64,000 bases of DNA, taken from assembly GCA_002483135.1 (NCBI GenBank), contig DLHI01000007.1:372001-436000 (forward strand), read 5' to 3'. The notes below the pieces were generated by a model, which worked only from the letters and a program-made list of their open reading frames with translations, made no database searches and had not been told where the DNA came from. The position numbers and the translations under genes are program-made. This document shows positions 32,899-40,843 of this stretch, piece by piece. This DNA is from Hyphomonadaceae bacterium UBA7672 (lineage in GTDB: Bacteria; Pseudomonadota; Alphaproteobacteria; Caulobacterales; Hyphomonadaceae). The stretch's first letter is position 1; each line of letters opens with the position of its first letter.

Positions 32899-33165
32899 TC
32901 AGGCCGTCATGCCTTTGACGCGGGCGGCGAGGCGCGAGACTTTGCGCGAGGCGGTGTTCTTGTGCGTCACGCCCTTGGTCACGCCGCGCATGATTTCCGG
33001 CTCAGCGGCCTTGAGGGCGGCGGTGGCGGCTTTCTTGTCGCCGGATTTCACCGCGTCTTCGACCTTGCGGGTGAAGGTGCGGATGCGCGACTTGCGAGAC
33101 TTGTTGACCTCGGTCCGCGCGGCGATCTTGCGCACCATTTTCTTCGCGGATTTCGTATTCGCCAT
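32899..33165 (-). CDS. rpsT: 30S ribosomal protein S20
   Basis: This 88-residue basic protein is primary-binding S20 of the small subunit. MANTKSAKKMVRKIAARTE followed by NKSRKSRIRTF, KAAEPEIMRGVTKGVTHKNTASRKVSRL matches the family throughout. GGAG lies 13 bases before the ATG. It is upstream of dnaA on the same strand, an arrangement seen in several alphaproteobacteria. Confidence 0.97.
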   Translation of the reverse strand: MANTKSAKKMVRKIAARTEVNKSRKSRIRTFTRKVEDAVKSGDKKAATAALKAAEPEIMRGVTKGVTHKNTASRKVSRLAARVKGMTA

Positions 33166-33307
33166 CGGTCTTCCAAGCTCCGTTTACCCTTACCCGTAGG
33201 CCCAATTTAGCTGGGGCCGGGGGTTTTGGGGAGCGGCGTCTTAACAGCGGTCGCTCACAGGGTCAATTCGGGTCCGCATGATTTCGCGTTCACGCAAAAA
33301 CCGCCCC

Positions 33308-33790
33308 TCAGACACGCCGGCGGAAGTCCATTGTCCAGTTGGTTTCCCAGCTTTCTCCTGCGTCCGCGGAAAAGGCCTGTTCCCACCGGCAGTTGTTCAT
33401 GTCGCGGCAGGTCCACAGGAAGCGCACCTTTATCGGCCGGCCCTCGAAGATGTCGTCCGCCAGGAAAGTCCCGACCCCGCCCTCGAACCGCCCGACAACC
33501 GGAACATCGAGCTGATGCGGTCTGCGGCCATCCAGCCACCAGATGGCCCACGTCCCTGACGCTGCGTCGTACGAACGCAGGGCAACGGCGCGATAGGCGC
33601 GATCAGGCAGTTGGATCAGATTATCCTCGAGGTTTCCGTGGCCACCCAGCGTCGGCTGCGTCGTGCTTTCGCCATCAAACTCGGCCCAGTCCTCGGATTC
33701 CGCCAGCCGCCGCGCGAGACGCCTGTGCCGGACATTCCAGCTTCCGAACAGGAAGTCGAAACCGTGTGCGCCGTCATTTGCGGGTGACAC
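33308..33790 (-). CDS. DUF1579-like cytoplasmic protein
   Basis: This 160-residue protein has the beta-barrel-like pattern of DUF1579 relatives: FDFLFGSWNVRHRRL near the N terminus, RAVALRSYDAASGTWAIWWLDGR in the middle, and WEQAFSADAGESWETNWTMDF at the end. No signal peptide is present. The start is GTG with GGAGC nearby. Function of the family is not established. It stands between rpsT and an enoyl-CoA hydratase gene on the same strand. Confidence 0.65.
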   Translation of the reverse strand: MSPANDGAHGFDFLFGSWNVRHRRLARRLAESEDWAEFDGESTTQPTLGGHGNLEDNLIQLPDRAYRAVALRSYDAASGTWAIWWLDGRRPHQLDVPVVGRFEGGVGTFLADDIFEGRPIKVRFLWTCRDMNNCRWEQAFSADAGESWETNWTMDFRRRV

Positions 33791-33871
33791 TCGATGCTCC
33801 GGATCAGGGGACGAGAGAGGTGATCCCTCCTTAGCCTGCCCCGGCGCCCGAACGTGTCAGCAGCCGCAGCC

Positions 33872-34648
33872 TTAGCGGTTCTGGAACTTCGGCGGCCGCT
33901 TCTCGGTGAACGCACTCATGCCTTCCTTCTGGTCTTCCGTCGCAAACATCGAGTGGAACAGCCGGCGCTCCAGCATCACACCCTGCCGCAGCGTCGTCTC
34001 ATAGGCCGCGTTCACCGTTTCCTTGGTCATCATCGCGATCGGCTGCGACTGCGAGGCAATCTTTTTCGCTGCCGTCTTCGCCTCTTCCATCAGCTTGTCC
34101 GCCGGCAGAACGCGCGAAACCAGCCCCGAGCGCTCGGCTTCCGCCGCGTCCATCATGCGCCCCGTGAGGCACATCTCCATCGCCTTCGACTTGCCGACAA
34201 AGCGGGTGAGACGCTGCGTGCCGCCAATGCCCGGCATCACGCCCAGATTGATCTCCGGCTGGCCGAACTTCGCGCCCTCCGACGCCAGGATGAAATCGCA
34301 CAGCATGGCCAACTCGCACCCGCCACCCAGCGCAAACCCGTTCACCGCCGCGATCAGCGGCTTGCGAAAGCCCGACAACGCCTGCTCGAACGCGCCGAAC
34401 ATGTCGGCCTGGTAGACGTCCATGTAGGATTGCGGCGCCATTTCCTTGATGTCCGCGCCAGCCGCAAACGCCCGCCCCGCGCCCGTGATGATGACGCAGC
34501 CGATGGCCGCGTCCTTCTCCCACCCCGCCAGAACCTCCATCAGCTCAGCACATAGCTTCCGGTTCAGCGCATTCAGCGCCTCGGGCCGGTTCAGCGTAAC
34601 GATGCCGACAGCGCCGTCGGTTTCAACAAGCAGGGTCTCGTAGGCCAT
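33872..34648 (-). CDS. enoyl-CoA hydratase/isomerase (crotonase family)
   Basis: This 258-residue enzyme likely hydrates 2-enoyl-CoA in beta-oxidation. The oxyanion-hole segments are GRAFAAGADIKEM and FALGGGCELAML. The two catalytic glutamates of true hydratases are both present, in GGCELA and in QPEINLGVMPGIGGTQRL. The start at MAYETLLVE is set by GAGGAG nine bases upstream. The length and ending (TEKRPPKFQNR) match FadB2/PaaF-type short-chain hydratases. Its exact substrate cannot be told. Confidence 0.93.
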   Translation of the reverse strand: MAYETLLVETDGAVGIVTLNRPEALNALNRKLCAELMEVLAGWEKDAAIGCVIITGAGRAFAAGADIKEMAPQSYMDVYQADMFGAFEQALSGFRKPLIAAVNGFALGGGCELAMLCDFILASEGAKFGQPEINLGVMPGIGGTQRLTRFVGKSKAMEMCLTGRMMDAAEAERSGLVSRVLPADKLMEEAKTAAKKIASQSQPIAMMTKETVNAAYETTLRQGVMLERRLFHSMFATEDQKEGMSAFTEKRPPKFQNR

Positions 34649-34673
34649 GGGCGTCTCCTCTTCGGAGACAGTA

Positions 34674-35246
34674 CTAGCCCTCAGCCAGCCGGACTTCCAC
34701 CCGGCTTGCGCCAGCAAGCCGCAGCTGGTCGATCAGGTAGATCACGAGGTCGACATCCACGGTGCCAAGATCGACCTGCACCGTGGACGTCTCATCCACA
34801 ACCACCGGGTCGGACAAGAAGTGCGCCGCGTACTGCAGCCCATCTTCGGCGACGCCTTCGGGAGCACACAGCGCATTCTCGAACCAATCCGCCAGCACTG
34901 CGGCGACCTTCGCCGGATCGCCATTGATCGCGAGGCTCACGGCATCCCACCTGAAGGGCGAGATCGCGATATTGAGCCCGCCGCCGTGAAACGTCACCGG
35001 CTCGAATTTCAGCATCTTGTTCGGCTCGAACATGCTGGGCGTCGCCGAGCCGCTTTCCTCGATCGCGAGATCATAGCGCGAGCCGACATTCAGCGCGCCC
35101 TCGCGCGCCAGATCGCCCGCCTCATCCACCATCGGCGGCTCGATGATCAGCCTGTGGCCCTTCCCGCGCAGCTCATTGAGCGCCGCCTCGAACATGTCGA
35201 CATAATGCGCGCGCACGCTCGAAAGCACTTTATGCAGATCGTCCAA
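34674..35246 (-). CDS. hypothetical cytoplasmic protein
   Basis: This 190-residue protein has no signal peptide or membrane helix. It shows predicted alternating strands and helices (GHRLIIEPPMVDEAGDLARE, MLKFEPVTFHGGGLNIAISP) and ends with a beta-rich piece, VDVDLVIYLIDQLRLAGASR. The start is TTG and therefore uncertain. It lies 25 bp upstream of the enoyl-CoA hydratase gene, so the two may be co-transcribed. The family is not recognised. Confidence 0.6.
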   Translation of the reverse strand: MDDLHKVLSSVRAHYVDMFEAALNELRGKGHRLIIEPPMVDEAGDLAREGALNVGSRYDLAIEESGSATPSMFEPNKMLKFEPVTFHGGGLNIAISPFRWDAVSLAINGDPAKVAAVLADWFENALCAPEGVAEDGLQYAAHFLSDPVVVDETSTVQVDLGTVDVDLVIYLIDQLRLAGASRVEVRLAEG

Positions 35247-35277
35247 GACAGCCCCGCCTTCAGATTGAAGAGCGAGC

Positions 35278-35673
35278 CTACTCGGGCAGGCGCGTGGAAG
35301 CGAGCTTCACGATCAGTTCGAACGACACCGTGACCGGGGCCGCATCCGCCGCCTCGCGCATCGTGATGTGCAACCGCTCATTCTCGCGCTCGAAAGACAG
35401 CGCGCCCTCGCCTGCAACCTGCTTCCAGCCCAGTTGCGGCAGCGAGGCGATGTAGAAGTCGGCAACCTCGTCCGTCCGGACCTGTCCTTGCGCCGACGTC
35501 CGCACGACGCGGCCCTGGTCGCTCTCGAACACCAGCGGCTCGGCCTCCTCCGTCAGTCCGCCGGCCAGCGGCACATCTTCGATGGCCGTCAGGAACTCCG
35601 TCGCGAAAGCCGGCGCCACGCAGACGACGGCCGCAACGGCGACGGCGACAGATCCGGCAAGATGTCTGAACAC
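35278..35673 (-). CDS. hypothetical exported protein
   Basis: This 131-residue protein has a signal peptide ending at VAPAFATE. The mature part contains PLAGGLTEEAEPLVFESDQGRVV, then VADFYIASLPQLGWKQVAG, a pattern seen in small periplasmic proteins that describe a value 'at time t' (two-strand, one-helix layout); this is a weak resemblance only. It precedes the hypothetical gene at 34674 on the same strand and is divergent from the ComM-like gene. Confidence 0.62.
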   Translation of the reverse strand: MFRHLAGSVAVAVAAVVCVAPAFATEFLTAIEDVPLAGGLTEEAEPLVFESDQGRVVRTSAQGQVRTDEVADFYIASLPQLGWKQVAGEGALSFERENERLHITMREAADAAPVTVSFELIVKLASTRLPE

Positions 35674-35813
35674 GGGCAGCTCTCCAGCAATGCGTGGAGT
35701 CTCCCCGAGTCGCGTTACCAGACCGACAATCGCAAAATTGTTCTTGATACGTTCCGCATAGCGCGTTAACTATTTCGCGTTGGCCGCAGATACAGCGGAT
35801 GGGGACGGGCCGG

Positions 35814-37361
35814 ATGATCAGCCGCATCACGACCTTTGCTTTCGAGGGGGTGGAGGCGCGCCCGATCGACGTGCAGGTGCAGCTTTCGGGCGGCTCCAAC
35901 GCCTTCAACATTGTCGGCCTGCCCGACAAGGCCGTGGGCGAAAGCCGCGAGCGTGTGCGCGCCGCCTTCACCGCGCTTGGCCTCTCGCTGCCGCCCGAAC
36001 GGGTGCTGGTGAACCTCGCCCCGGCAGACCTTCCCAAGGAAGGCAGCCACTATGATCTCGCCATCGCGCTCGCGATTCTTGCCGCCATCGGCGCTGTTCC
36101 GCGCGACAGTCTCGAAGGCGTCGCCGCCATCGGCGAACTCGCCCTCGATGGCGGGCTCGCGGATACGCACGGCGCCCTGCCCGCTGCAATGGCCGCCGAA
36201 GCGCTTGATCTCGCACTCGTCTGCCCCGCCTCCTGCGGACCAGAAGCCGCGTGGTCGGGCGGCACAGTCCTCGCCGCGCCCAGTCTCATTTCACTGGTGA
36301 ACCATTTCAACGGCACACGCGCCATCATGCCGGCAAAACCCGGCGCACTCGCTGATGGCGCCGCCGTGCCGGACCTGCGCGACGTGAAAGGACAGGACGC
36401 CGCCAAGCGCGCGCTCGAGATCGCGGCGGCGGGCGGGCACAACCTTCTGATGATCGGCCCGCCCGGCTCAGGCAAGTCGATGCTGGCCCAGCGCCTGCCC
36501 GGCCTCCTGCCTCCTTTGTCGGCGCGCGAGCTTCTGGAAGTCAGCCAGATCCATTCAATCGCCGGTCTGCTCGAACGCGGCCGCCTCTCGCGCACCCGTC
36601 CCTTCCGCGCGCCACACCATTCCGCCTCGATGGCCGCGATGGTCGGCGGCGGCATCAAGGCCAAGCCCGGCGAAGCGTCCATGGCGCATCATGGCGTGCT
36701 GTTCCTCGATGAACTGCCCGAGTTCACGTCGCAGGTTCTGGATTCGCTCCGGCAACCTCTGGAAAATGGCGAGGCCGTGATCAGCCGCGCCAATCGGCAC
36801 GTGAAATATCCCTCGCGCTTCCAGCTCGTCGCCGCCGCCAACCCCTGCAAGTGCGGCGGCGGTCCCGGCGCCTTCCAGTGCCGCAAGGGCCCTGCCTGCC
36901 AGGCCAACTATTTCTCGCGCATTTCCGGCCCCTTCCTCGATCGCATCGACATCTTCGTCGATGTGGCCCCGGTCACGGCAATGGATCTCTCCCTCCCCCC
37001 GCCGTCCGAAGGGACGGCTGAGGCTGCCGCGCGCGTCGCGGCGGCGCGCGAGATTCAATCGCGCCGCTATGGCGAAGGCGCCGAAGGCCGCCGCGCCATA
37101 AACGCCGACGCGCCAGGCGCCGATCTCGAAACCATCTGCCGGCCAGACGCCGGCGCCCGCGCGCTCCTCGTGCAGGCCGCCGAACAGATGGCCCTCTCCG
37201 CCCGCGCCTATCACCGCGTCATGAAAGTCGCCCGCACCATCGCCGACCTCGACGGCGCAAACAGCATCGCCCGCGTCCACGCGGCGGAGGCGCTGAATTA
37301 CCGCTTCCGCCCGCCGGGCGCGACGACGGTTGCAAAGGTCGGATCGGGGTTAGTTGCGTAG
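35814..37361 (+). CDS. comM: YifB/ComM-family Mg-chelatase-like AAA+ ATPase
   Basis: This 515-residue protein has an N-terminal Lon-protease-like fold (FAFEGVEARPIDVQVQLSGG, FNIVGLPDKAVGESRERVRAAF, NLAPADLPKEGSHYDLAIAL), an AAA+ domain with Walker A GPPGSGKSMLAQRLPGLLPP, Walker B GVLFLDELPEF, and a C-terminal Mg_chelatase_C part (ARAYHRVMKVARTIADL). ComM is a branch-migration helicase that helps integrate DNA during natural transformation in studied species. The ATG at 35814 fits family starts; 35799 is possible. It converges with gshB across a palindromic element. Confidence 0.92.
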   Translation: MISRITTFAFEGVEARPIDVQVQLSGGSNAFNIVGLPDKAVGESRERVRAAFTALGLSLPPERVLVNLAPADLPKEGSHYDLAIALAILAAIGAVPRDSLEGVAAIGELALDGGLADTHGALPAAMAAEALDLALVCPASCGPEAAWSGGTVLAAPSLISLVNHFNGTRAIMPAKPGALADGAAVPDLRDVKGQDAAKRALEIAAAGGHNLLMIGPPGSGKSMLAQRLPGLLPPLSARELLEVSQIHSIAGLLERGRLSRTRPFRAPHHSASMAAMVGGGIKAKPGEASMAHHGVLFLDELPEFTSQVLDSLRQPLENGEAVISRANRHVKYPSRFQLVAAANPCKCGGGPGAFQCRKGPACQANYFSRISGPFLDRIDIFVDVAPVTAMDLSLPPPSEGTAEAAARVAAAREIQSRRYGEGAEGRRAINADAPGADLETICRPDAGARALLVQAAEQMALSARAYHRVMKVARTIADLDGANSIARVHAAEALNYRFRPPGATTVAKVGSGLVA

Positions 37362-37390
37362 CATCCAACAGGGACTGCGCCTGCCGAAGC

Positions 37391-37512
37391 AGACCCCCAC
37401 CTGTCCGCCCCCTAAACGGGGCGGAACCATGTTGCGCCAACTTACCTGACTTTGAAGGGCGGTGATGGCCCCAGGGTCCCGCCCCGTTTAGGGGGCGGAC
37501 AGGTGGGGGTCT
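37391..37512. repeat. 122-bp element with perfect 34-bp terminal inverted repeats (copy 1)
   Basis: The left end (37391-37424) starts AGACCCCCACCTGTCCGCCC and is the exact reverse complement of the right end (37479-37512). The roughly 54-bp core is non-coding. A second copy at 42175 has the same ends and a related core in reversed orientation. It lies between the convergent comM and gshB genes. The ends also contain nested CCGCCCC/GGGGCGG pairs, so each end can fold on its own. Confidence 0.88.
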
Positions 37513-37536
37513 CTCTCCACGTTCACAGAACGCGGA

Positions 37537-38481
37537 TCACTTCACCCGCGCCTCAACCACATCCCACATCTTCGCCACCGCATCGACGCCGCCCAGGCGC
37601 TTCAGCGCCCGCGCTCCGGTGGGCGAGGTCACGTTGATCTCCGTCATCATCCCGCCGATCACATCGATGCCGACGAAGATCAGCCCGCGCGCTTTCAGCT
37701 CCGGCCCGATCCGCGCGCAGATCTCGCGCTCGCGCGCTGAGAGCTCCGTCGCCTCCGCCGTCCCGCCGACCACGAGGTTGGAGCGGATCGCGCCCGAAGG
37801 CGGCTTGCGGTTGATCGCGCCCACCGGCTCGCCATCGACGATGAGAATGCGCTTGTCGCCCTCGCTCACCGCCGGAAGGAAGGCCTGCGCGATGAAGGGC
37901 TCGGGAACCATCTTGTTGAACAGGTCGACCACCGCTTCGAGATTGCCGTCGTCCCGGCCGATCTTCAGCACGCCCGCCCCGCCATGCCCATGCAGCGGCT
38001 TCAGAACGATGTCGCCATGCACGGCGCGGAATTCCTGCACGCGCCGGATGTCCCGCGTGATCAGCGTCGGCGGTTGCAGGTCCGGATATTTCAGCGTGAG
38101 AACCTTCTCCGGCGCCGACCGCACGCCCGCCGGATCGTTCACCACCAGCGTCTCGTCCGTCACCAGTTCAAGCAGGTGCGCCGCCGTGATGTAGCCCATG
38201 TGAAACGGCGGATCCTGCCGCATCAGCACGACATCCGCGTCCTTGCGCAGATCGATGATGGCCGGCGCGTCAAACTCCGCATGCGGCTTCTGACCGGGCA
38301 GCACGCGCGCCCCACGCGCCTCGGCCTTCACGAAGCCTGAGTCATAGAAAAGATCGCCGACGCCATAGACCCAGACACGATGCCCGCGCCGCTGCGCTTC
38401 CTCGATCATCATGAAGGTTGAATCGCCGGCCGGGTTCACGGACTCCAGCGGGTCCATCTGGACGGCGATGCGCAAGGACAT
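37537..38481 (-). CDS. gshB: glutathione synthetase
   Basis: This 314-residue ATP-grasp enzyme joins gamma-glutamylcysteine and glycine. The N-terminal domain shows RIAVQMDPLESVNPAGDSTF, and the family motifs are VLMRQDPPFHMGYITAAHLLE, VVNDPAGVRSAPEKV, the ATP-grasp loop KPLHGHGGAGV and EINVTSPTGARAL near the C terminus. The start at MSLRIAVQ has GGAG nine bases upstream. It lies beside a DolP/YraN/RsmI group on the same strand. Confidence 0.95.
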   Translation of the reverse strand: MSLRIAVQMDPLESVNPAGDSTFMMIEEAQRRGHRVWVYGVGDLFYDSGFVKAEARGARVLPGQKPHAEFDAPAIIDLRKDADVVLMRQDPPFHMGYITAAHLLELVTDETLVVNDPAGVRSAPEKVLTLKYPDLQPPTLITRDIRRVQEFRAVHGDIVLKPLHGHGGAGVLKIGRDDGNLEAVVDLFNKMVPEPFIAQAFLPAVSEGDKRILIVDGEPVGAINRKPPSGAIRSNLVVGGTAEATELSAREREICARIGPELKARGLIFVGIDVIGGMMTEINVTSPTGARALKRLGGVDAVAKMWDVVEARVK

Positions 38482-38579
38482 GGAAGGCTCCAGCAAGGAG
38501 CCTTCTACCTAGGTCGCCCCGAGAGGCCGCGCAATGTGCGCGCCAAACGATGTTCCCAAAATGGCGTCGATAGGAACCC

Positions 38580-39353
38580 CTAATTCCCGCCCACCGGGGG
38601 AAGCGGCCGCGACTGCAGACCGCCATCGTTCGAGCCCGCCCCCGGCGGCGGTTTCGCGTCCGAGGCGTAAGGGTCGACATAACCCGGGCGCTGCGTCGGC
38701 GAATTGTCCGGCGGCACGATGGGCGCCGGCGTCGTCGGGCTCGGCGTAAGGCTGATCGGTGCGTTCTGCCCGCTCCCGTCCGGTTCGGGCGAGGCCGCTA
38801 CGCTGATCTCCGGCGGCGGGCCCGCACGCTCGCGGATCTTCACATACGAGATCACACGCTGCACGCCGCCCACCATGCTCGCGTGTTCGGCCGCGCGGCG
38901 CAGCTCTTCCTCGCTGCGCGCAACACCCAGCAGGTAGACGACGCCATTATAGACCTGCACGTTGAAATTCGCGCCCTTGATCTCGCCATCGCCAATCAGG
39001 CGCGTGTGAATCTGTCCGGTGATCCAGGTGTCGTTGAGGTCGCGCCCGAGATCGAAATAGTCGATCACGATTTCATTGGCGACTTCGTTGATCGAGCCGA
39101 CCTCCCACGCGATGCGCTCGGCCGTCGCGCGGTCTTCCTCGGTCGCCACGCGGCCCGAGAGCAGCACGAAGCTGTCGACCACCGCAACGTCCACTTCCAT
39201 GAACCGGCCGCTGAGCCCGGCGCCCAGAAGGCGCGTCTTCACCTCGGTCGCGGCCGATGCGTCGTCCAGCGTCTGGAACATCGTGGCGTCGGAAAGACAC
39301 CCGCCCAGCAGGGGGGCGGCCATCAGAAGGCAGGCGATCACGCGTGCGGTCAT
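38580..39353 (-). CDS. BON-domain lipoprotein (DolP/YraP-like)
   Basis: This 257-residue protein has a lipoprotein signal with lipobox LLGGC (Cys19). Two BON domains follow: VKTRLLGAGLSGRFMEVDVAVVDSFV and IHTRLIGDGEIKGANFNVQVYNGVVYLLG. The C-terminal 70 residues are Pro/Gly/Asp-rich and disordered. E. coli DolP (YraP) is the outer-membrane lipoprotein of this type, encoded beside yraN, lpoA and rsmI, the same neighbours as here. A role in outer membrane integrity is inferred from that parallel. Confidence 0.85.
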   Translation of the reverse strand: MTARVIACLLMAAPLLGGCLSDATMFQTLDDASAATEVKTRLLGAGLSGRFMEVDVAVVDSFVLLSGRVATEEDRATAERIAWEVGSINEVANEIVIDYFDLGRDLNDTWITGQIHTRLIGDGEIKGANFNVQVYNGVVYLLGVARSEEELRRAAEHASMVGGVQRVISYVKIRERAGPPPEISVAASPEPDGSGQNAPISLTPSPTTPAPIVPPDNSPTQRPGYVDPYASDAKPPPGAGSNDGGLQSRPLPPVGGN

Positions 39354-39478
39354 TGTCCCAGAGCTCCAGTCGTCCCGTCCCAGCCGAGCGCCATAAACGC
39401 TGCTTGCGGCGATTTTCGGGCGATTTGTGTTCCTGCGCCAGAGCCGGTGAAAGCCCGGTGAACAGCCCATTGAACGGG

Positions 39479-39847
39479 CTAATTCTCCGCCCGCCACGCA
39501 TCCCTCACATGAAGCGGCAATCGCCCCGGCGCCAGCAGCACCATGTCGAACCGCCAGAGCAGCTCATTCGCATCCCGCCTGCGTCCGGCCCAGATGTTCG
39601 CCGCCTGCTCCAGCCTGCGCCGCAATTCGGGCGTCACCGCCTCGCGCGCCGCGTCAATCGTGCGCCGCGACTTCACCTCCACGAACACCAGCATCCGTCC
39701 CTTGCGCACAACCAGGTCGATCTCGCACGCTGGCGTCCGCGCGCGCCGCTCCAGCACGCGATAGCCCTTGATCTGCAGCCACAGCGCTGCGGCGTTCTCG
39801 GCATTGCGGCCCGCGCGCTCGCGGCGGCGGCGGTCCTCAGTCCTCAT
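39479..39847 (-). CDS. yraN: YraN/UPF0102 family nuclease-like protein
   Basis: This 122-residue protein has the restriction endonuclease-like UPF0102 pattern: AENAAALWLQIKGYRVLERRARTP, CEIDLVVRKGRMLVFVEVKSRR. The Glu, Asp and E-V-K of the PD-(D/E)xK core are all visible. The in-frame ATG at 39847 overlaps the end of rsmI by 11 bp, so it is coupled to rsmI. Family function is not settled; a nuclease role in DNA metabolism is suggested by the fold. Confidence 0.88.
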   Translation of the reverse strand: MRTEDRRRRERAGRNAENAAALWLQIKGYRVLERRARTPACEIDLVVRKGRMLVFVEVKSRRTIDAAREAVTPELRRRLEQAANIWAGRRRDANELLWRFDMVLLAPGRLPLHVRDAWRAEN

Positions 39848-40757
39848 CGCCTTCCGCATCCTGTCTCAGCTCAAGAATGCGCGCATAGACATCGCGGCGC
39901 GGCAGGCCCAGCTTCTCGGCGATCTCGCCCGCCACTTCCTTCACCGGCCGCGTCTCATCCGCTTCCGCAATCGCGGCGTCCAGCATGTCGCCATCGGCGA
40001 CGATCGCCTCACCCGGCCCCACCAGCACTACGATCTCTCCGCGCGGCGGCCCCGCCTCGGCATAGTGCGCCGCCAGCTCGGCCAGAGTCCCGCGCCGCGT
40101 CTCCTCGAATTTCTTGGTCAGCTCGCGCGCCACCGCCGCCTCGCGCGCCCCGCCCAGCACGTCCCTCATGTCGGCCAGCGACGCGACCAGCCGTGACGGC
40201 CCCTCGAAGAAGATCAGCGTCCCACGTATTGCGCCCAGTTCCTTCAGGAACGTCCGGCGCGCGGATGAACGCGGCGGGGGAAAGCCCGCGAAAGTGAAAC
40301 AATCCGTCGGTAACCCCGAAGACGCCAGCGCCGCCAGCGGCGCCGACGCGCCCGGAATGGAATAGACCGCCGCCCCCTGCTGGGCCGCCTCGCGCACCAG
40401 CTTGTAGCCGGGGTCCGACACCAGCGGCGTCCCGGCGTCAGACATCAGCGCGATCCGCGCGCCGGTTTCCAGTTCCTTAAGCAACACAGGCCGCGCCTGC
40501 GCGCCGTTATGGTCATGATATGGCCGCAGTCGGGCTGACACTCCAAAGGCCGACAGAAGCTTCGCGGCGACCCGTGTATCCTCGGCGCAGACAATGTCCG
40601 CCGACGCCAGGATATCGAGTGCACGAAGCGTAATGTCGCGAAGGTTGCCGATGGGAGTCGAAACAACGTAGAGCCCGGGCGCAAGGTCGGGAATGAGACG
40701 GAACAGACGGTGGCCCTGAATTTCCTGTGGAGCCTGTTCTTGTCCTGAATCATCCAC
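39837..40757 (-). CDS. rsmI: 16S rRNA (cytidine1402-2'-O)-methyltransferase RsmI
   Basis: This 306-residue SAM-dependent enzyme of the tetrapyrrole-methylase fold methylates C1402 in the ribosomal P site. Landmarks are APGLYVVSTPIGNLRDITLRAL, ADIVCAEDTRVAAKLL, YHDHNGAQ, SDAGTPLVSDPGYKLVREA, PGASAPLAALASSGLPTD and EGPSRLVASLADM. The GTG start at 40757 is preferred because GGAGG lies eight bases before it; the longer frame to 40850 would overlap the divergent lipoprotein start. It is divergent from the LpoA-like gene, as in E. coli. Confidence 0.93.
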   Translation of the reverse strand: MDDSGQEQAPQEIQGHRLFRLIPDLAPGLYVVSTPIGNLRDITLRALDILASADIVCAEDTRVAAKLLSAFGVSARLRPYHDHNGAQARPVLLKELETGARIALMSDAGTPLVSDPGYKLVREAAQQGAAVYSIPGASAPLAALASSGLPTDCFTFAGFPPPRSSARRTFLKELGAIRGTLIFFEGPSRLVASLADMRDVLGGAREAAVARELTKKFEETRRGTLAELAAHYAEAGPPRGEIVVLVGPGEAIVADGDMLDAAIAEADETRPVKEVAGEIAEKLGLPRRDVYARILELRQDAEGDED

Positions 40758-40843
40758 CGGCCTAGCCTCCGCACCGGTCGCCGCCTCCGAATGCCGGGGG
40801 TCGCCGGCCGGGTCCGAAGCAGCATCCTCAGGAGGGATCGCGC